Source: AP-15 sp963703665 (GTDB taxonomy: Bacteria > Pseudomonadota > Alphaproteobacteria > ATCC43930 > CGMCC-115725). Taken from it: a stretch of DNA of 64,000 nt. The notes beneath the pieces were generated by a model. It saw only the letters and a list, made by a program, of their open reading frames with translations. It was not told the origin of the DNA and did not search any database. This document shows, in pieces, positions 18,367 to 27,540 of this stretch. Location of the stretch: positions 1-64,000 of the forward strand of contig CAVPFB010000006.1 in NCBI GenBank assembly GCA_963703665.1, given 5' to 3'. Within the stretch, counting starts at the first letter, position 1; the number at the start of each line of letters is the position of its first letter. The translations under genes and the position numbers were made by a program.

Positions 18367-19212
18367 TCACCCTGGGCGATGGATCGTAAAATAAGTCTCA
18401 ATCGCGCGCGCGAGCCCGTGGGCGAGCCGCTGCTGATACCCCGGCTGCTGCAGCAGGCGCTCCTCGGCGGGGTTCGACAGGCAACCCAGCTCGACCAGGG
18501 CCGAGGGGATGTCGGGCGCCGTCAGCACCACGAAATCGGCCGAGCGCTGCGGATTGTCGAGCAATGCGACCCGACGGCCGAGTGTCGCCACCACGTCGCG
18601 GGCGAAGCCGATCGACGCATTGTCGGTCTGCCGGCGCGCCAGAGCCATCAGCACGTCGCCGACCTCGCGCGGCTCCAGCCACAGCCGGACCCGGTCCACC
18701 ACGTCCCGGTTCTCGCTTTCGGCGAGCGCCGCCGCATCCCGGTCCGAGGCCAGCGCCGACAGGGTAAATACCGAGAGACCGCGCATCGCCGGGTCCGGCA
18801 GCGCATCGGCGTGGATCGCCAGGAACAGATCGGCGTGCAGCGCGCGGGCGCGGGCGACCCGCTCGCGCAACGGCACGAATTCATCGCGACCACGGGTCAG
18901 CGCCACCCGAAAACGGCCAGTGGCGGCCAAGTCGCGCGCCAGAAAGCGCGCCGTCGCATAGACGATGGTCTTTTCGTAGACGCCGTCGGCGCCGATCGCT
19001 CCGGGGTCGATGCCGCCATGTCCCGGATCGAGGACGACCATCGGCGGATCGGCTCGCGGCAGATGGGGTGGGCGCGGCTTTTCCGGCGGCGGTGGCCACC
19101 ATGACCTGGCCCGGCCAAGCAGCTGCGCCGAAGCCGTTGCCGATCCCCATCCGACCGTGCAGCCGACCAGCGCACGCAGCACGATGCGCCGCGCGCATAC
19201 GATGTTGCGCAT
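18367..19212 (-). CDS. amiC: N-acetylmuramoyl-L-alanine amidase, AmiC type
   Basis: A zinc amidase of about 281 residues that cleaves the stem peptide from muramic acid during cell separation. A signal sequence (first about 30 residues) precedes an amidase_3 domain with the zinc ligands in VVLDPGHGGIDPGAIG, YEKTIV and LFLAIHADALPDP, and the catalytic Glu in ALVELGCLSNPAEE. There is no AMIN or LysM domain, so it is a short form. The start is the ATG after GGGGGGCAGGGG; 11 in-frame codons upstream are unlikely to be used. Confidence 0.88.
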   Translation of the reverse strand: MRNIVCARRIVLRALVGCTVGWGSATASAQLLGRARSWWPPPPEKPRPPHLPRADPPMVVLDPGHGGIDPGAIGADGVYEKTIVYATARFLARDLAATGRFRVALTRGRDEFVPLRERVARARALHADLFLAIHADALPDPAMRGLSVFTLSALASDRDAAALAESENRDVVDRVRLWLEPREVGDVLMALARRQTDNASIGFARDVVATLGRRVALLDNPQRSADFVVLTAPDIPSALVELGCLSNPAEERLLQQPGYQQRLAHGLARAIETYFTIHRPG

Positions 19213-19352
19213 CCCCTGCCCCCCGGCAGCATGCGCTCGCTCCACCCGAGAGCGGTCGAGCAGCCGGCATCATGCGCCAGCGCCGCGCGTGCCGCCAGTG
19301 ATCACAGAGTTAACACACTAAGGAAGTCCGGAGCGCCCTGGATCGCTCGCGC

Positions 19353-19706
19353 TCACGATCCGCCGCGGCGGTCGTCCTGCGAACGGCGCAGCGGCGAGGG
19401 AGGGGCAGGACGCTGATGCGCCAACAGCCAACAGACTGCGCCCGAAATGCCGCGGAAAACGCCTCGAACCGGTCGCAGCAGCCGTAGCCGGACGACCTCG
19501 GCAGCGACGCTCGTTCGCGCCGTGTCGCGCAGGCTCGCCATGCCGAACCGGCGGTAGTCGGCGACCCAGGCCGCGACCACACGCTCGCGCACTCCGAAAG
19601 CGACGGCGGCTTCGGCGTTGGTCCATCCGGCGACGATGACGCACTGCACGATCCGGCCGCGCTGAGCCGGGGTTAAGTTGAGCCGTTTCGCCGAACCGTT
19701 CTTCAT
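19353..19706 (-). CDS. Orphan helix-turn-helix protein resembling the IS481/IS630 transposase N terminus
   Basis: The first about 65 residues, KNGSAKRLNLTPAQRGRIV, then WTNAEAAVAFGVRERVVAAW and VADYRRFGMASLRD, match the homeodomain-like DNA-binding head of IS481-type transposases (typical pattern LTPxxRxxIV ... AAxxFGVSxRTVxKW). The usual integrase core with its DDE residues is absent; the remaining about 50 residues are Arg/Pro rich and unrecognised. It is either a stand-alone regulator or a decayed insertion-sequence head. No inverted repeats or target duplication are seen next to it. Confidence 0.5.
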   Translation of the reverse strand: MKNGSAKRLNLTPAQRGRIVQCVIVAGWTNAEAAVAFGVRERVVAAWVADYRRFGMASLRDTARTSVAAEVVRLRLLRPVRGVFRGISGAVCWLLAHQRPAPPSPLRRSQDDRRGGS

Positions 19707-19746
19707 GCCTCGCCAACGCGCGAACACGCCGACAATTCCCGCTCGT

Positions 19747-20739
19747 TCAAGCTTTGATGTCGGCGACGGTGCGGCCGCGAACCTCGCCCCGCAAGATCTT
19801 CGGCGCCAGTTCGGGGAGGGCGGAGAGCGGCACGATTTGGGTCATATGTTCGAGGCGGTCGGGCGGCAGATCGCGGGCGAGCCGGCGCCAGGCCTCGTCG
19901 CGTTCCGGGCGCGGACACATGACCGAGTCGATCCCGAGCAGATTGACCCCGCGGAGCAGGAACGGGATCACCGTCGCCGGCAGGTCGCTGCCGCCGGCGA
20001 GACCGCAGGCCGCGACGCTGGCGCGGTATTGGAGCTGGGTCAGGATCGTCGCCAGGGTGGTGCCGCCGACCGCGTCGACCGCACCCGCCCAGCGCTCGCG
20101 GTCGAGCGGGCGCGACGGATTGGCGGCGAGGGCGGCGCGCTCGATCAGATCGGCGGCGCCGAGGCTGGTCAAGTATTCGCGCAGCTCGGGCCGGCCGGTC
20201 GCGGCGACGACCCGGTGCCCCAGCGCCGAGAGCAACGCGATCGCCACGCTGCCGACGCCACCGGCACCGCCGGTGACGAGCACGTCGCCGGCCCCGGGCC
20301 GCAGCCCATGGCGCTCGAGCGCCATTGTCGCGAGCATCGCGGTAAAGCCGGCGGTGCCGATCGCCATCGCCTGAACGGCGCCGAGCCCTTGGGGCCGGTG
20401 CACCAGCCAATCGGCCTCGACCCGGGCCTTCTCGGCATAGCCGCCCCAATGGGTTTCGCCGACCCGCCAGCCGGTCAGCACGACCGGGTCGCCGGGCTTG
20501 AACTCGAACGAATCCGAGCGCTCGACGGTGCCGGCGAAATCGATGCCCGGGACGTGCGGATAGCTGCGCACCAGCCGGCCCTGGCCCTGCAGCACCATCG
20601 CGTCCTTGTAGTTGAGAGTCGAATATTCGATCGCGACGGTGACCTCGCCCGCCGGCAGCAGTGCTTCGTCGACGGCCTCGATGCGCGGGACTGGCGTCCC
20701 AGCCTCTTCGCGCAGCACCAGTGCCCGAAAGCTTGCCAT
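19747..20739 (-). CDS. acuI: Acrylyl-CoA reductase / MDR-family NADPH oxidoreductase AcuI
   Basis: A 330-residue medium-chain reductase of the YhdH/AcuI group: MASFRALVLREEAGTPVPRI, STLNYKDAMVLQGQGRLVRS, PHVPGIDFAGTVERSDS, the NADPH motif VLVTGGAGGVGSVAIALLSA and a C-terminal LLGIDSVMCPRPERDEAW. No zinc ligands are present, as expected. AcuI reduces acryloyl-CoA to propionyl-CoA and also detoxifies related enoyl thioesters. The start follows GGAGGA at ideal spacing. No DMSP or 3-hydroxypropionate genes are adjacent, so it is probably a general detoxifier here. Confidence 0.87.
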   Translation of the reverse strand: MASFRALVLREEAGTPVPRIEAVDEALLPAGEVTVAIEYSTLNYKDAMVLQGQGRLVRSYPHVPGIDFAGTVERSDSFEFKPGDPVVLTGWRVGETHWGGYAEKARVEADWLVHRPQGLGAVQAMAIGTAGFTAMLATMALERHGLRPGAGDVLVTGGAGGVGSVAIALLSALGHRVVAATGRPELREYLTSLGAADLIERAALAANPSRPLDRERWAGAVDAVGGTTLATILTQLQYRASVAACGLAGGSDLPATVIPFLLRGVNLLGIDSVMCPRPERDEAWRRLARDLPPDRLEHMTQIVPLSALPELAPKILRGEVRGRTVADIKA

Positions 20740-20756
20740 TCCGTCCTCCAAAAATC

Positions 20757-20843
20757 GTCGCCCCACAAGCGCGGGACCAGGCCAATCGATCGGATCTCGC
20801 CGCCCCGGGTTCCCGCTTTCGCGCGCGTTCGCGGCAATGACGG
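20757..20843. repeat. Intergenic palindromic repeat (REP-like)
   Basis: Upstream of acuI lie the arms GTCGCCCCACAAGCGCGGGA and GTTCCCGCTTTCGCGCGC...AATGACGG around about 40 bases. It belongs to the same family as the element at 9910-10014 (shared words CCCGCTTTCGCG / GCAATGACGG). It sits between acuI and the rpmB promoter region. Confidence 0.5.
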
Positions 20844-20911
20844 CCGAGAGTTGGCTCTTTCGGGTTTCTTTCCGGATCGCACTCTGAGATCTTACCCGGC
20901 CGAACCGGTTG

Positions 20912-20941
20912 TTGACGTCGCGCGCCTAGGCGGCGTAGAAG
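20912..20941 (+). promoter_or_regulatory. Candidate sigma-70 promoter for rpmB-tamA-tamB
   Basis: TTGACG at 20912-20917 and TAGAAG at 20936-20941 are separated by 18 bases and lie about 70 bp before the rpmB start. The -35 is good, the -10 weak. This is a match by eye only. Confidence 0.3.
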
Positions 20942-21011
20942 ACGCGCCCGCACCGCGCCTGTAAAGGCCCGGTGCGAGAGTTCAGCGGCTGTGTTTGGTC
21001 GAGGTGCGGCA

Positions 21012-21302
21012 ATGGCGCGGAGATGCGCGATCACCGGCAAAGGCGTTCAGGTCGGGCATAATGTCAGCCATGCCAACAACAAGACCAAGCGGCGCTTTCT
21101 GCCCAATCTGCAGCAGATTTCGCTGCTGTCCGACGTGCTCGGGCCGGTTCCGATGCGGATTACCGCGGCGGCGATCCGCACGATCGAGCACAAGGGCGGC
21201 ATCGACGCCTTTTTGCGCGATACCCCCGACCGCAAGCTGACGCCGGAGATCCGCCGGCTGAAACGCCGGGTCGAGGCGGCGGCCGCACGCCGGAGCGGAT
21301 AA
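21012..21302 (+). CDS. rpmB: 50S ribosomal protein L28
   Basis: A 96-residue L28: MARRCAITGKGVQVGHNVSH, ANNKTKRRFLPNLQ and a C-terminal ITAAAIRTIEHKGGIDAFL are the alphaproteobacterial form. Only one Cys is in the N-terminal region, so it is a non-zinc (C-) version. The start at 21012 follows GAGGTGCGG; an upstream in-frame codon adds seven unneeded residues. The stop is only seven bases before tamA, so the ribosomal gene and tamA are likely co-transcribed. Confidence 0.95.
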   Translation: MARRCAITGKGVQVGHNVSHANNKTKRRFLPNLQQISLLSDVLGPVPMRITAAAIRTIEHKGGIDAFLRDTPDRKLTPEIRRLKRRVEAAAARRSG

Positions 21303-21309
21303 GCCCGGC

Positions 21310-23139
21310 TTGGTGCGGCGCCCCTTTGGGGTTTTCGCGCGAAATCGCACAGCGGTTCGGCGAATTTCGCTGACGCTGATCGTGGCATTGCTGCCCGCCG
21401 GTACGGGCCGAGCCGACATCCGCTACCAGGCGACGATCAGCGGCGCCGACAACAGCGACCTCGCTGACCTCTTGGACAAAGTCTCCGAACTGAAGACGCT
21501 CGAGGCCCGGCCGCCGGCATCGGAGGAGGCGCTGAAGCGCCGCGCCGATCGCGATCTCGGCCGGTTGGCGGACGCGGCGCACAGCCTCGGCTATTGGGAC
21601 GCCGGCTTCGCCTACCGCATTGATACCACCGCCGATCCGCAAAAGGTCATGGTCACGGTCACGCCGGGATCGCTCTACCACATCGCCGCGGTCATGGTGC
21701 TGGGGCCGGACGGCAAGACCTTGGCCCTCCCACCCGGGGAGGCCGCGCTGCCGCTGAAACCGGGGGCGCCGGCGCGCACCGCCCCGGTGCTGGCGACCGA
21801 GACGGCGCTGTTGGCCGATTTCGGCGACAGCGGCCACCCCTTTGCCAAAGTCGAGCACCGGCAGGTCGTGATCGACCACAGCGCGCACACTATGGCGGTG
21901 ACCTACACGATTGCGCCCGGGCCGCCGACGCGCTTTGGCGCCGTGGCGATCAAGGGGCTCAAAAAGCTCGATCCCGACTACGTCGAGCGCCGGCTGCGCT
22001 GGCGCCGCGGCGAGGTCTACAACACCGCCAAGGTCGAAGCGACGCGGCAGAGCCTGATCGAAAGCGGCCTGTTCAACGCCGTGCGGATCACGCCGACAGC
22101 CGAGGGGGCCCAGCCCGGAACCGCACGCATGACGATCGAGGCGACCGAGCGGCCGCACCGCACGATCGGCGCCGGGGTCGGCTACAACACCAGCCAGGGG
22201 GCCGCCGCCCGGGTGTTCTGGGAAAACCGCAACTTGTTCGGCCATGCCGAATATCTGCGGCTCTCCGCCACCGCCGGCCAGCAGGTCTATGGCCTCAACG
22301 CCAATTTCCGACGGCCCGATTTCCTCGCCACCGACCAGGATTTTCTCGCCACTGCCGAGATTGCCGACGAGACGCCGACCGCCTATCACAGCCGCCGGGC
22401 GCTCGCCACCGCCGGTTTCGAACGGCGGTTTGGACGCCAGCTGACCATCGGGGCCGCCATCGAGGGCGAACAGGCCGATGTCCAGCAGCTCGCCAACGTC
22501 TCGACCAACACCTCGGCGCAACGCACGCAGCATTACACGCTGTTCGGCGTGCCGGCTTATATTAAGCTCGACACGACCGACGACCTGCTTAGCCCGACCC
22601 GCGGCTGGCGCGCCCAGCTGGCGGTCACCCCGGCCCACATCTTTTCGAGCCCGAGCGAGACCTTCATGACCAACCTCGTGTCGGCCAGCACCTATTGGAA
22701 GATCGATCCTGAGGGGCGGGCGGTCCTCGCCGGCCGGGTGGCGCTCGCTTCGCTCGACGGCGCCCCGCTGTCGGGGGTGCCGGCCGACCAGCGGATCTAC
22801 GCCGGTGGTGGCGGGTCGATCCGTTCCTATGGTTACCAGATGGCCGGACCGCTCGCCCCGAACAATGATCCGATCGGCGGCAAATCGAGCCTCGTGCTCA
22901 ATTTCGAGAGCCGGGTCAAGGTCACCGACACGATCGGGCTGGTCCCGTTCATCGATGCCGGCAGCTACTACGAGACGAGCGTGCCGCAGCTCGATCATCG
23001 CTTGTTCTACGGTGTCGGGTTGGGCCTGCGCTATTACACGTCGTTCGGCCCGCTGCGGCTCGATCTCGCGACCCCGCTCTATAAGCGCAGCGCCGATTCC
23101 TGGGTGCAGGTCTATGTCAGCCTGGGCGAGGCGTTCTGA
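21310..23139 (+). CDS. tamA: Outer-membrane translocation and assembly module protein TamA
   Basis: A 609-residue Omp85 protein. An atypical TTG/GTG start gives a basic n-region and hydrophobic core ending near GRADIRYQ. Residues about 40-260 form POTRA-like domains (FGAVAIKGLKKLDPDYVERR, GEVYNTAKVEATRQSLIESG), followed by a 16-strand barrel with RIYAGGGGSIRSYGYQMAGP (the loop-6 arginine motif) and a C-terminal Phe (VYVSLGEAF) as in the beta-signal. With TamB it inserts outer-membrane or autotransporter proteins and moves lipid. The stop TGA overlaps the tamB ATG. Confidence 0.92.
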   Translation: MVRRPFGVFARNRTAVRRISLTLIVALLPAGTGRADIRYQATISGADNSDLADLLDKVSELKTLEARPPASEEALKRRADRDLGRLADAAHSLGYWDAGFAYRIDTTADPQKVMVTVTPGSLYHIAAVMVLGPDGKTLALPPGEAALPLKPGAPARTAPVLATETALLADFGDSGHPFAKVEHRQVVIDHSAHTMAVTYTIAPGPPTRFGAVAIKGLKKLDPDYVERRLRWRRGEVYNTAKVEATRQSLIESGLFNAVRITPTAEGAQPGTARMTIEATERPHRTIGAGVGYNTSQGAAARVFWENRNLFGHAEYLRLSATAGQQVYGLNANFRRPDFLATDQDFLATAEIADETPTAYHSRRALATAGFERRFGRQLTIGAAIEGEQADVQQLANVSTNTSAQRTQHYTLFGVPAYIKLDTTDDLLSPTRGWRAQLAVTPAHIFSSPSETFMTNLVSASTYWKIDPEGRAVLAGRVALASLDGAPLSGVPADQRIYAGGGGSIRSYGYQMAGPLAPNNDPIGGKSSLVLNFESRVKVTDTIGLVPFIDAGSYYETSVPQLDHRLFYGVGLGLRYYTSFGPLRLDLATPLYKRSADSWVQVYVSLGEAF

Positions 23140-26100
23140 TGCGCGCCATCGGCCGAGCGCTGCGCTGGCTCGGAACGGCGTTCGCCGCCCTCATCGTCGT
23201 CCTGCTGATCGGGTTCGGGGTATTGCAGACCCGGGCTGGGCACGATTGGCTGGCGGATGCCATCGCGCGGGCGACGAGCGGCCCCGATTTTGCCGTGTCG
23301 ATCGAAGGGGTCGGCGGTTTCGTGCCGTTCCGCGTCAGGGTCGATCGCATCAGCCTCGCCGATGTCGGCGGCACCTATCTCACCTTGCACCGAATCGGCT
23401 TTGCGATCGCACCCGCCGAGCTTCTCACCGGCCGGCTGCATATTCGCTGGCTGAGGGTCGCCGAAATCGATATGGCGCGGCCGTCATCGGCGCCAGCGAG
23501 GCCGCTTTCCGACTATCTTCACGTGCCGCATCTCCCGGTCGCTGTCGCGCTCGACCGGCTCGCGATTGCGCGCCTCTCGCTGATGCCCGCGGTTCTGGGC
23601 GAGAGCGTCGCCGCCGCGGTCGAGGGGAGCGCCGTGGTCGAGGGCGGAACCGCGCACGCCGCCCTTGATCTGCACCGCATCGACGGCATTCCCGGAAAGC
23701 TCGCGCTGACGATGGCGCTGAGCGGAAGCAAACCGCTCCTCAGCCTTCGTCTCGACGCGAGCGAGCCGACCGGCATCCTGCTCGGTCGTCTGCTCGGGCC
23801 GAAGGACCGGCTGCCGTTCGCTGTGTCGCTCGCCGGCACGGGTCCGGTGACGGATTGGCACGGCCGGCTGACCGCTTCGGCCGGCGCGGGTGCCCACCTC
23901 GATGCCGACATCGCCCTCGCCACAGCTTCCGAGACCGCCCTCGGCCTGTCCGGAACCGCGGCCCTGGCGCCGCTGCTGCCGACCGATTTCGCCACGATCG
24001 TCGGCGATCGGGCGAGCTTTGCGGTGCATGCGCAGCTCGGCCAACGAATCCTGGCCAACCGGCTGACGGTCGAGATCGCAGCCGGCACCGTAACCGGCGA
24101 ATCCCACTTCGACCGATCCGAAGGAGCGATTGCGGCGCATCTGCGCGCGAACATGCCGGACCTCGCTCGGCTGTCGGGCGTCGTGGGCGCGCCGCTTCAT
24201 GGTGCGGCGAGCTTGAGCCTCGTCGTCACCGGGAGCCGCGACCGGCCGGTGGTGAAGGCGGATTTGTCGGGAACCGGGATCGATGCTTCCGGCTCCGCGA
24301 TGGAGCACGTCGAGGCTCATGTCTCGGCAGTGCCGAACGGCCCGCTCGAAAACGGGAAGAGCCGCATTGCCGTCGCTGCAAAAGGCCGGATCGACGGGCT
24401 CGTGATCCCGCAGACGGGCGCGTTCACGCGGCGGCTGAGCCAGGACATCGACTGGTCGTTTGCCGGCATAGCCGCGCGCGATGCGAGCACGATCGACGTG
24501 ACGCGGTTCTCGGCGCAGGGGGGCGGCCTCGATCTGTCCGGCTCCGGTCACCTCGTCGCGGGCGCGAGCGGGATCTCGGGAAGGGCGCAGTTTGCCGGCT
24601 CGGAGGTCGGGGTGCGGACCGGCATAGCGGCCGCCGACGCTTTGATCGGCGGCAAAGCCGTGTTCGCCGGGGCGGTCCGCCGCGAGCCGACCGGCGCCGT
24701 CGACCTCGCCAATTTTACGCTGAACAGCGCCGCGGCCGAGCTCTCCGGCGACGCGCATTTCGACCCTGCGTCGCACCGGCTGGCCGCGATGCTGGCGCTC
24801 GACATCCCGCAGCTGAAGCCGCTCGGCGCGGCGCTGGGCACCAAGCTCGACGGAGCCGCCTCGGCGCGGGTAGAGGCCAACGGCGCGACCGGCCACCTGC
24901 GCGTGACGAGCGAAATCGACGGGCGCGGCATCGGCGTTGCCGGCGTGGCCATCGAGCGGTTGCAGCTTTCCGGCACGGTCGCCGATCTGTCGCGGCGCCA
25001 GGGAGTGATCGACGGCGGCTTTCGTGCCGTCGGGCTCGACGGCAAGATCGCTCTGGCGGCCGAGCTGAACGGGGATTCCGAGCTGGTCGTGCCGCGTCTG
25101 CGCCTGACCGCGGGGGACACGACGATCGACAGCAATCTGCGGATCGCCCTCGCCAGCGGCCTCGTCCAAGGCTCGCTGACCGGCCGGATACCTGATCTCG
25201 GGCGCTGGTCGGGGTTGGTCGGAACGCCGCTCCGCGGCAGCCTCGATCTGACCGCCAGGCTCGCTGCGTCGGGCGGCGGCCAAGGGCTCGATCTGTCCGC
25301 GACCGGAACCCGGCTCGCCGCCGGCGCCAACGGGTCGCGCATCGAGATCGGCAGGCTCGGTCTGACGGCGCGGCTCGCCGATCTGCTGCGCGCGCCGGCG
25401 GGAACGGGGCAGCTCTCCCTGCGCGCGGCGCGCTCAGGCGCCGTCGACTTCGCCACCGCGACCGCGACCATTTCCAGCCGGCGGCCGGGCCGCTTCGACT
25501 TCGCGGGTGTTGCCGACGGGCATCCGCTGTCGCTGGCTCTCGCCGGCGAAGGCGGAGTCGCGCCGGGTCAGGTCGAACTGCGCCTGACCCGGCTGAGCGG
25601 GTCCCTGGGCGACGCCCGCCTCGTGCTGGAACAGCCGCTGAACCTGTCGCGGCGCGGCGCCGATCTCTCCTTGGCCGGTCTTGCCTTTCGGCTCGGTCCC
25701 GGCCGAGTGAGCGGCAGCGCGGCGATCAGGGGCGAGGCCCTCTCCCTTACCTTGAACGCAGCCGACCTGCCGATTGCGCCCGGCGCGCAGCTGATCGGCT
25801 ATCCCGGCGCCCGTGGCGCGCTGACGCTGCAGGCGAGTTTGGGTGGGACCCTCGGCGCCCCGCAGGGGCATGCCGTGCTGAACGTGAGCGATCTTTTGCT
25901 GGCGGCGGCGCCGCATTCAGCGGCGCCGAAACTGGGATTGACCGCAGCCGGCGATTGGAACGGACGGATCGTCGGCTTACACGGCCGGGTCACCGGGCTC
26001 GGCGGTGACCGGATCTCGTTCGCCGGTTCGCTGCCGATGGTGCTGACCCGCGCGCCGCTCCGGATTTCGGTGCCGCCACAGGGCCCGCTCGCGCTGCGGC

Positions 26101-27422
26101 TTCAAGGGGGCGGCGACATCGGCCACCTCGCTGATCTGCTGCCGCTCGGCGAGGATCGGCTGAGCGGCCGTTTCGCGGCCGATGCCGCAGTCGGCGGCAC
26201 GGTGGCTTCTCCGGCGGCAAGCGGCGCGCTGAGGCTGACCGGCGCGCGCTACGAAAATTTCGCGAGCGGTGCGCAGCTGACCAATCTCGAAGCCGTTCTG
26301 GTCGGCGATGGCGACCGTTTCCGATTGGCCTCGCTCTCGGCCAGGGATGGCGCCGGCGGCACGCTCAGAGCGCAAGGAAGCGTCGTGCTGAGCGGCGCCT
26401 CGGGGCCGGCGGCCGAATTGTCGGCGACGCTCGCCGATTTCCGCGTGGCCGCGCGCGACGAAGTGCTGGCGACCGCGACCGGCAATGTCGCGGTCACCGG
26501 CCCGTTGGCCGCACCCAAAGTGGCGGCAGCGCTGACGATCGACCGCGCCGACATCACTCTGCCGGACAGCCTGCCGCCGAGCGTCATTGTTCTCAAGGTG
26601 ACCGAAATAAACGGCAAAAGGCAGCAACTGGCACCGCCGCTCGCGGCGCCGGCGCCGGCCTCGGCGCTGCCGATGTCGCTCGACATCACCCTAGCCCTGC
26701 CCGGCCAGGTGTTTGTGCGCGGCCATGGCCTGAACAGCGACTGGCACGGCCGGCTCAAGATCGCCGGCACCTCGGCCGCGCCGCAAATCGCCGGGGTTTT
26801 GGTGGCGCGCCGCGGCAGCGTCGATCTGTTGGGGAAGAGCTTTCTGCTGACCCGTGGCGAGATCACCTTCGACGGCAGCGCCAAGCTCGACCCCGCTCTC
26901 GACATCGTCGCCGAGGCGAATGCCGCCGACATCACCGCGCAGGTGATCATCAGCGGCTATGCCTCGGCGCCCAAGATCACTCTGGCCTCGACCCCGGCGG
27001 TGCCGCAGGACGAGATTCTGTCGCGGGTCCTGTTCGACCAGGGATTGGGGCAGATCACCGCCGGCCAAGGTGTCCAGCTGGCGCAGGCCGCCGCCACCCT
27101 CGCCGGCGGCGGCCCGGGGGTGCTCGACCGATTGCGCGGCAAGCTCGGCCTCGACTGGCTCGGGTTCGGCCAGGGCCCGGCCGGGGCGGCGAGCCCGATC
27201 CTGAACCCGAGCGTGGTGACCCCGACGAGCTCGAGCACAACCGCAGTCAGCGCCGGGAAATACATCGCCCCGGGGGTCTCGGTCGGGGTGACCCAGGGCG
27301 TCTCACCGCCGACCAGCAAGGTGACCGTCGAGGTCGACCTCGGGCATCACGTGACGGTCGATACCGAGGCCGGCCAAAATGGCGGTACCGGCGTCGGCCT
27401 TAATTATAAATACGACTACTGA
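23139..27422 (+). CDS. tamB: Translocation/assembly module protein TamB
   Basis: A 1427-residue TamB. One N-terminal membrane anchor (LGTAFAALIVVLLIGFGVLQ) is followed by a very long repetitive beta-rich region, and the C-terminal DUF490 domain (about residues 1090-1427) with GEITFDGSAKLDPALDIVAE, then VIISGYASAPKITLASTPAV, PQDEILSRVLFDQGLGQIT and a final GVGLNYKYDY. The repeats form a hydrophobic taco-shaped groove that bridges the periplasm to TamA. The start overlaps the tamA stop (TGATG), so translation is coupled. The frame is intact over 4.3 kb, a useful contrast with the indel-ridden regions. Confidence 0.92.
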   Translation: MRAIGRALRWLGTAFAALIVVLLIGFGVLQTRAGHDWLADAIARATSGPDFAVSIEGVGGFVPFRVRVDRISLADVGGTYLTLHRIGFAIAPAELLTGRLHIRWLRVAEIDMARPSSAPARPLSDYLHVPHLPVAVALDRLAIARLSLMPAVLGESVAAAVEGSAVVEGGTAHAALDLHRIDGIPGKLALTMALSGSKPLLSLRLDASEPTGILLGRLLGPKDRLPFAVSLAGTGPVTDWHGRLTASAGAGAHLDADIALATASETALGLSGTAALAPLLPTDFATIVGDRASFAVHAQLGQRILANRLTVEIAAGTVTGESHFDRSEGAIAAHLRANMPDLARLSGVVGAPLHGAASLSLVVTGSRDRPVVKADLSGTGIDASGSAMEHVEAHVSAVPNGPLENGKSRIAVAAKGRIDGLVIPQTGAFTRRLSQDIDWSFAGIAARDASTIDVTRFSAQGGGLDLSGSGHLVAGASGISGRAQFAGSEVGVRTGIAAADALIGGKAVFAGAVRREPTGAVDLANFTLNSAAAELSGDAHFDPASHRLAAMLALDIPQLKPLGAALGTKLDGAASARVEANGATGHLRVTSEIDGRGIGVAGVAIERLQLSGTVADLSRRQGVIDGGFRAVGLDGKIALAAELNGDSELVVPRLRLTAGDTTIDSNLRIALASGLVQGSLTGRIPDLGRWSGLVGTPLRGSLDLTARLAASGGGQGLDLSATGTRLAAGANGSRIEIGRLGLTARLADLLRAPAGTGQLSLRAARSGAVDFATATATISSRRPGRFDFAGVADGHPLSLALAGEGGVAPGQVELRLTRLSGSLGDARLVLEQPLNLSRRGADLSLAGLAFRLGPGRVSGSAAIRGEALSLTLNAADLPIAPGAQLIGYPGARGALTLQASLGGTLGAPQGHAVLNVSDLLLAAAPHSAAPKLGLTAAGDWNGRIVGLHGRVTGLGGDRISFAGSLPMVLTRAPLRISVPPQGPLALRLQGGGDIGHLADLLPLGEDRLSGRFAADAAVGGTVASPAASGALRLTGARYENFASGAQLTNLEAVLVGDGDRFRLASLSARDGAGGTLRAQGSVVLSGASGPAAELSATLADFRVAARDEVLATATGNVAVTGPLAAPKVAAALTIDRADITLPDSLPPSVIVLKVTEINGKRQQLAPPLAAPAPASALPMSLDITLALPGQVFVRGHGLNSDWHGRLKIAGTSAAPQIAGVLVARRGSVDLLGKSFLLTRGEITFDGSAKLDPALDIVAEANAADITAQVIISGYASAPKITLASTPAVPQDEILSRVLFDQGLGQITAGQGVQLAQAAATLAGGGPGVLDRLRGKLGLDWLGFGQGPAGAASPILNPSVVTPTSSSTTAVSAGKYIAPGVSVGVTQGVSPPTSKVTVEVDLGHHVTVDTEAGQNGGTGVGLNYKYDY

Positions 27423-27471
27423 GCGCCGTCCCTGACCTAATCGTGCGCACCCAGCGCTTCTTATCGGCCGC

Positions 27472-27506
27472 CCCTCATCCGCCTCGCCGGGCTCGGTGGG
27501 TGAGGG
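27472..27506. terminator. Hairpin between convergent tamB and response-regulator genes
   Basis: CCCTCATCCGCC and GGTGGGTGAGGG can pair over about 12 bases around an 11-base loop, 50 bp after the tamB stop and 35 bp from the end of the opposite gene. Position suggests a bidirectional transcript end, but no T run follows on either strand. Confidence 0.4.
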
Positions 27507-27540
27507 CATGCGTAGGTGCCAATCTGTCTGATTTTGACCG

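Noticed and set aside
21160..22998. 612-residue minus-strand frame opposite tamA
   Set aside because: No domain recognised, while tamA has clear POTRA and barrel motifs on the plus strand.
23484..25283. 599-residue minus-strand frame inside tamB
   Set aside because: Antisense to the repeated beta region of tamB; repeat-derived absence of stops.
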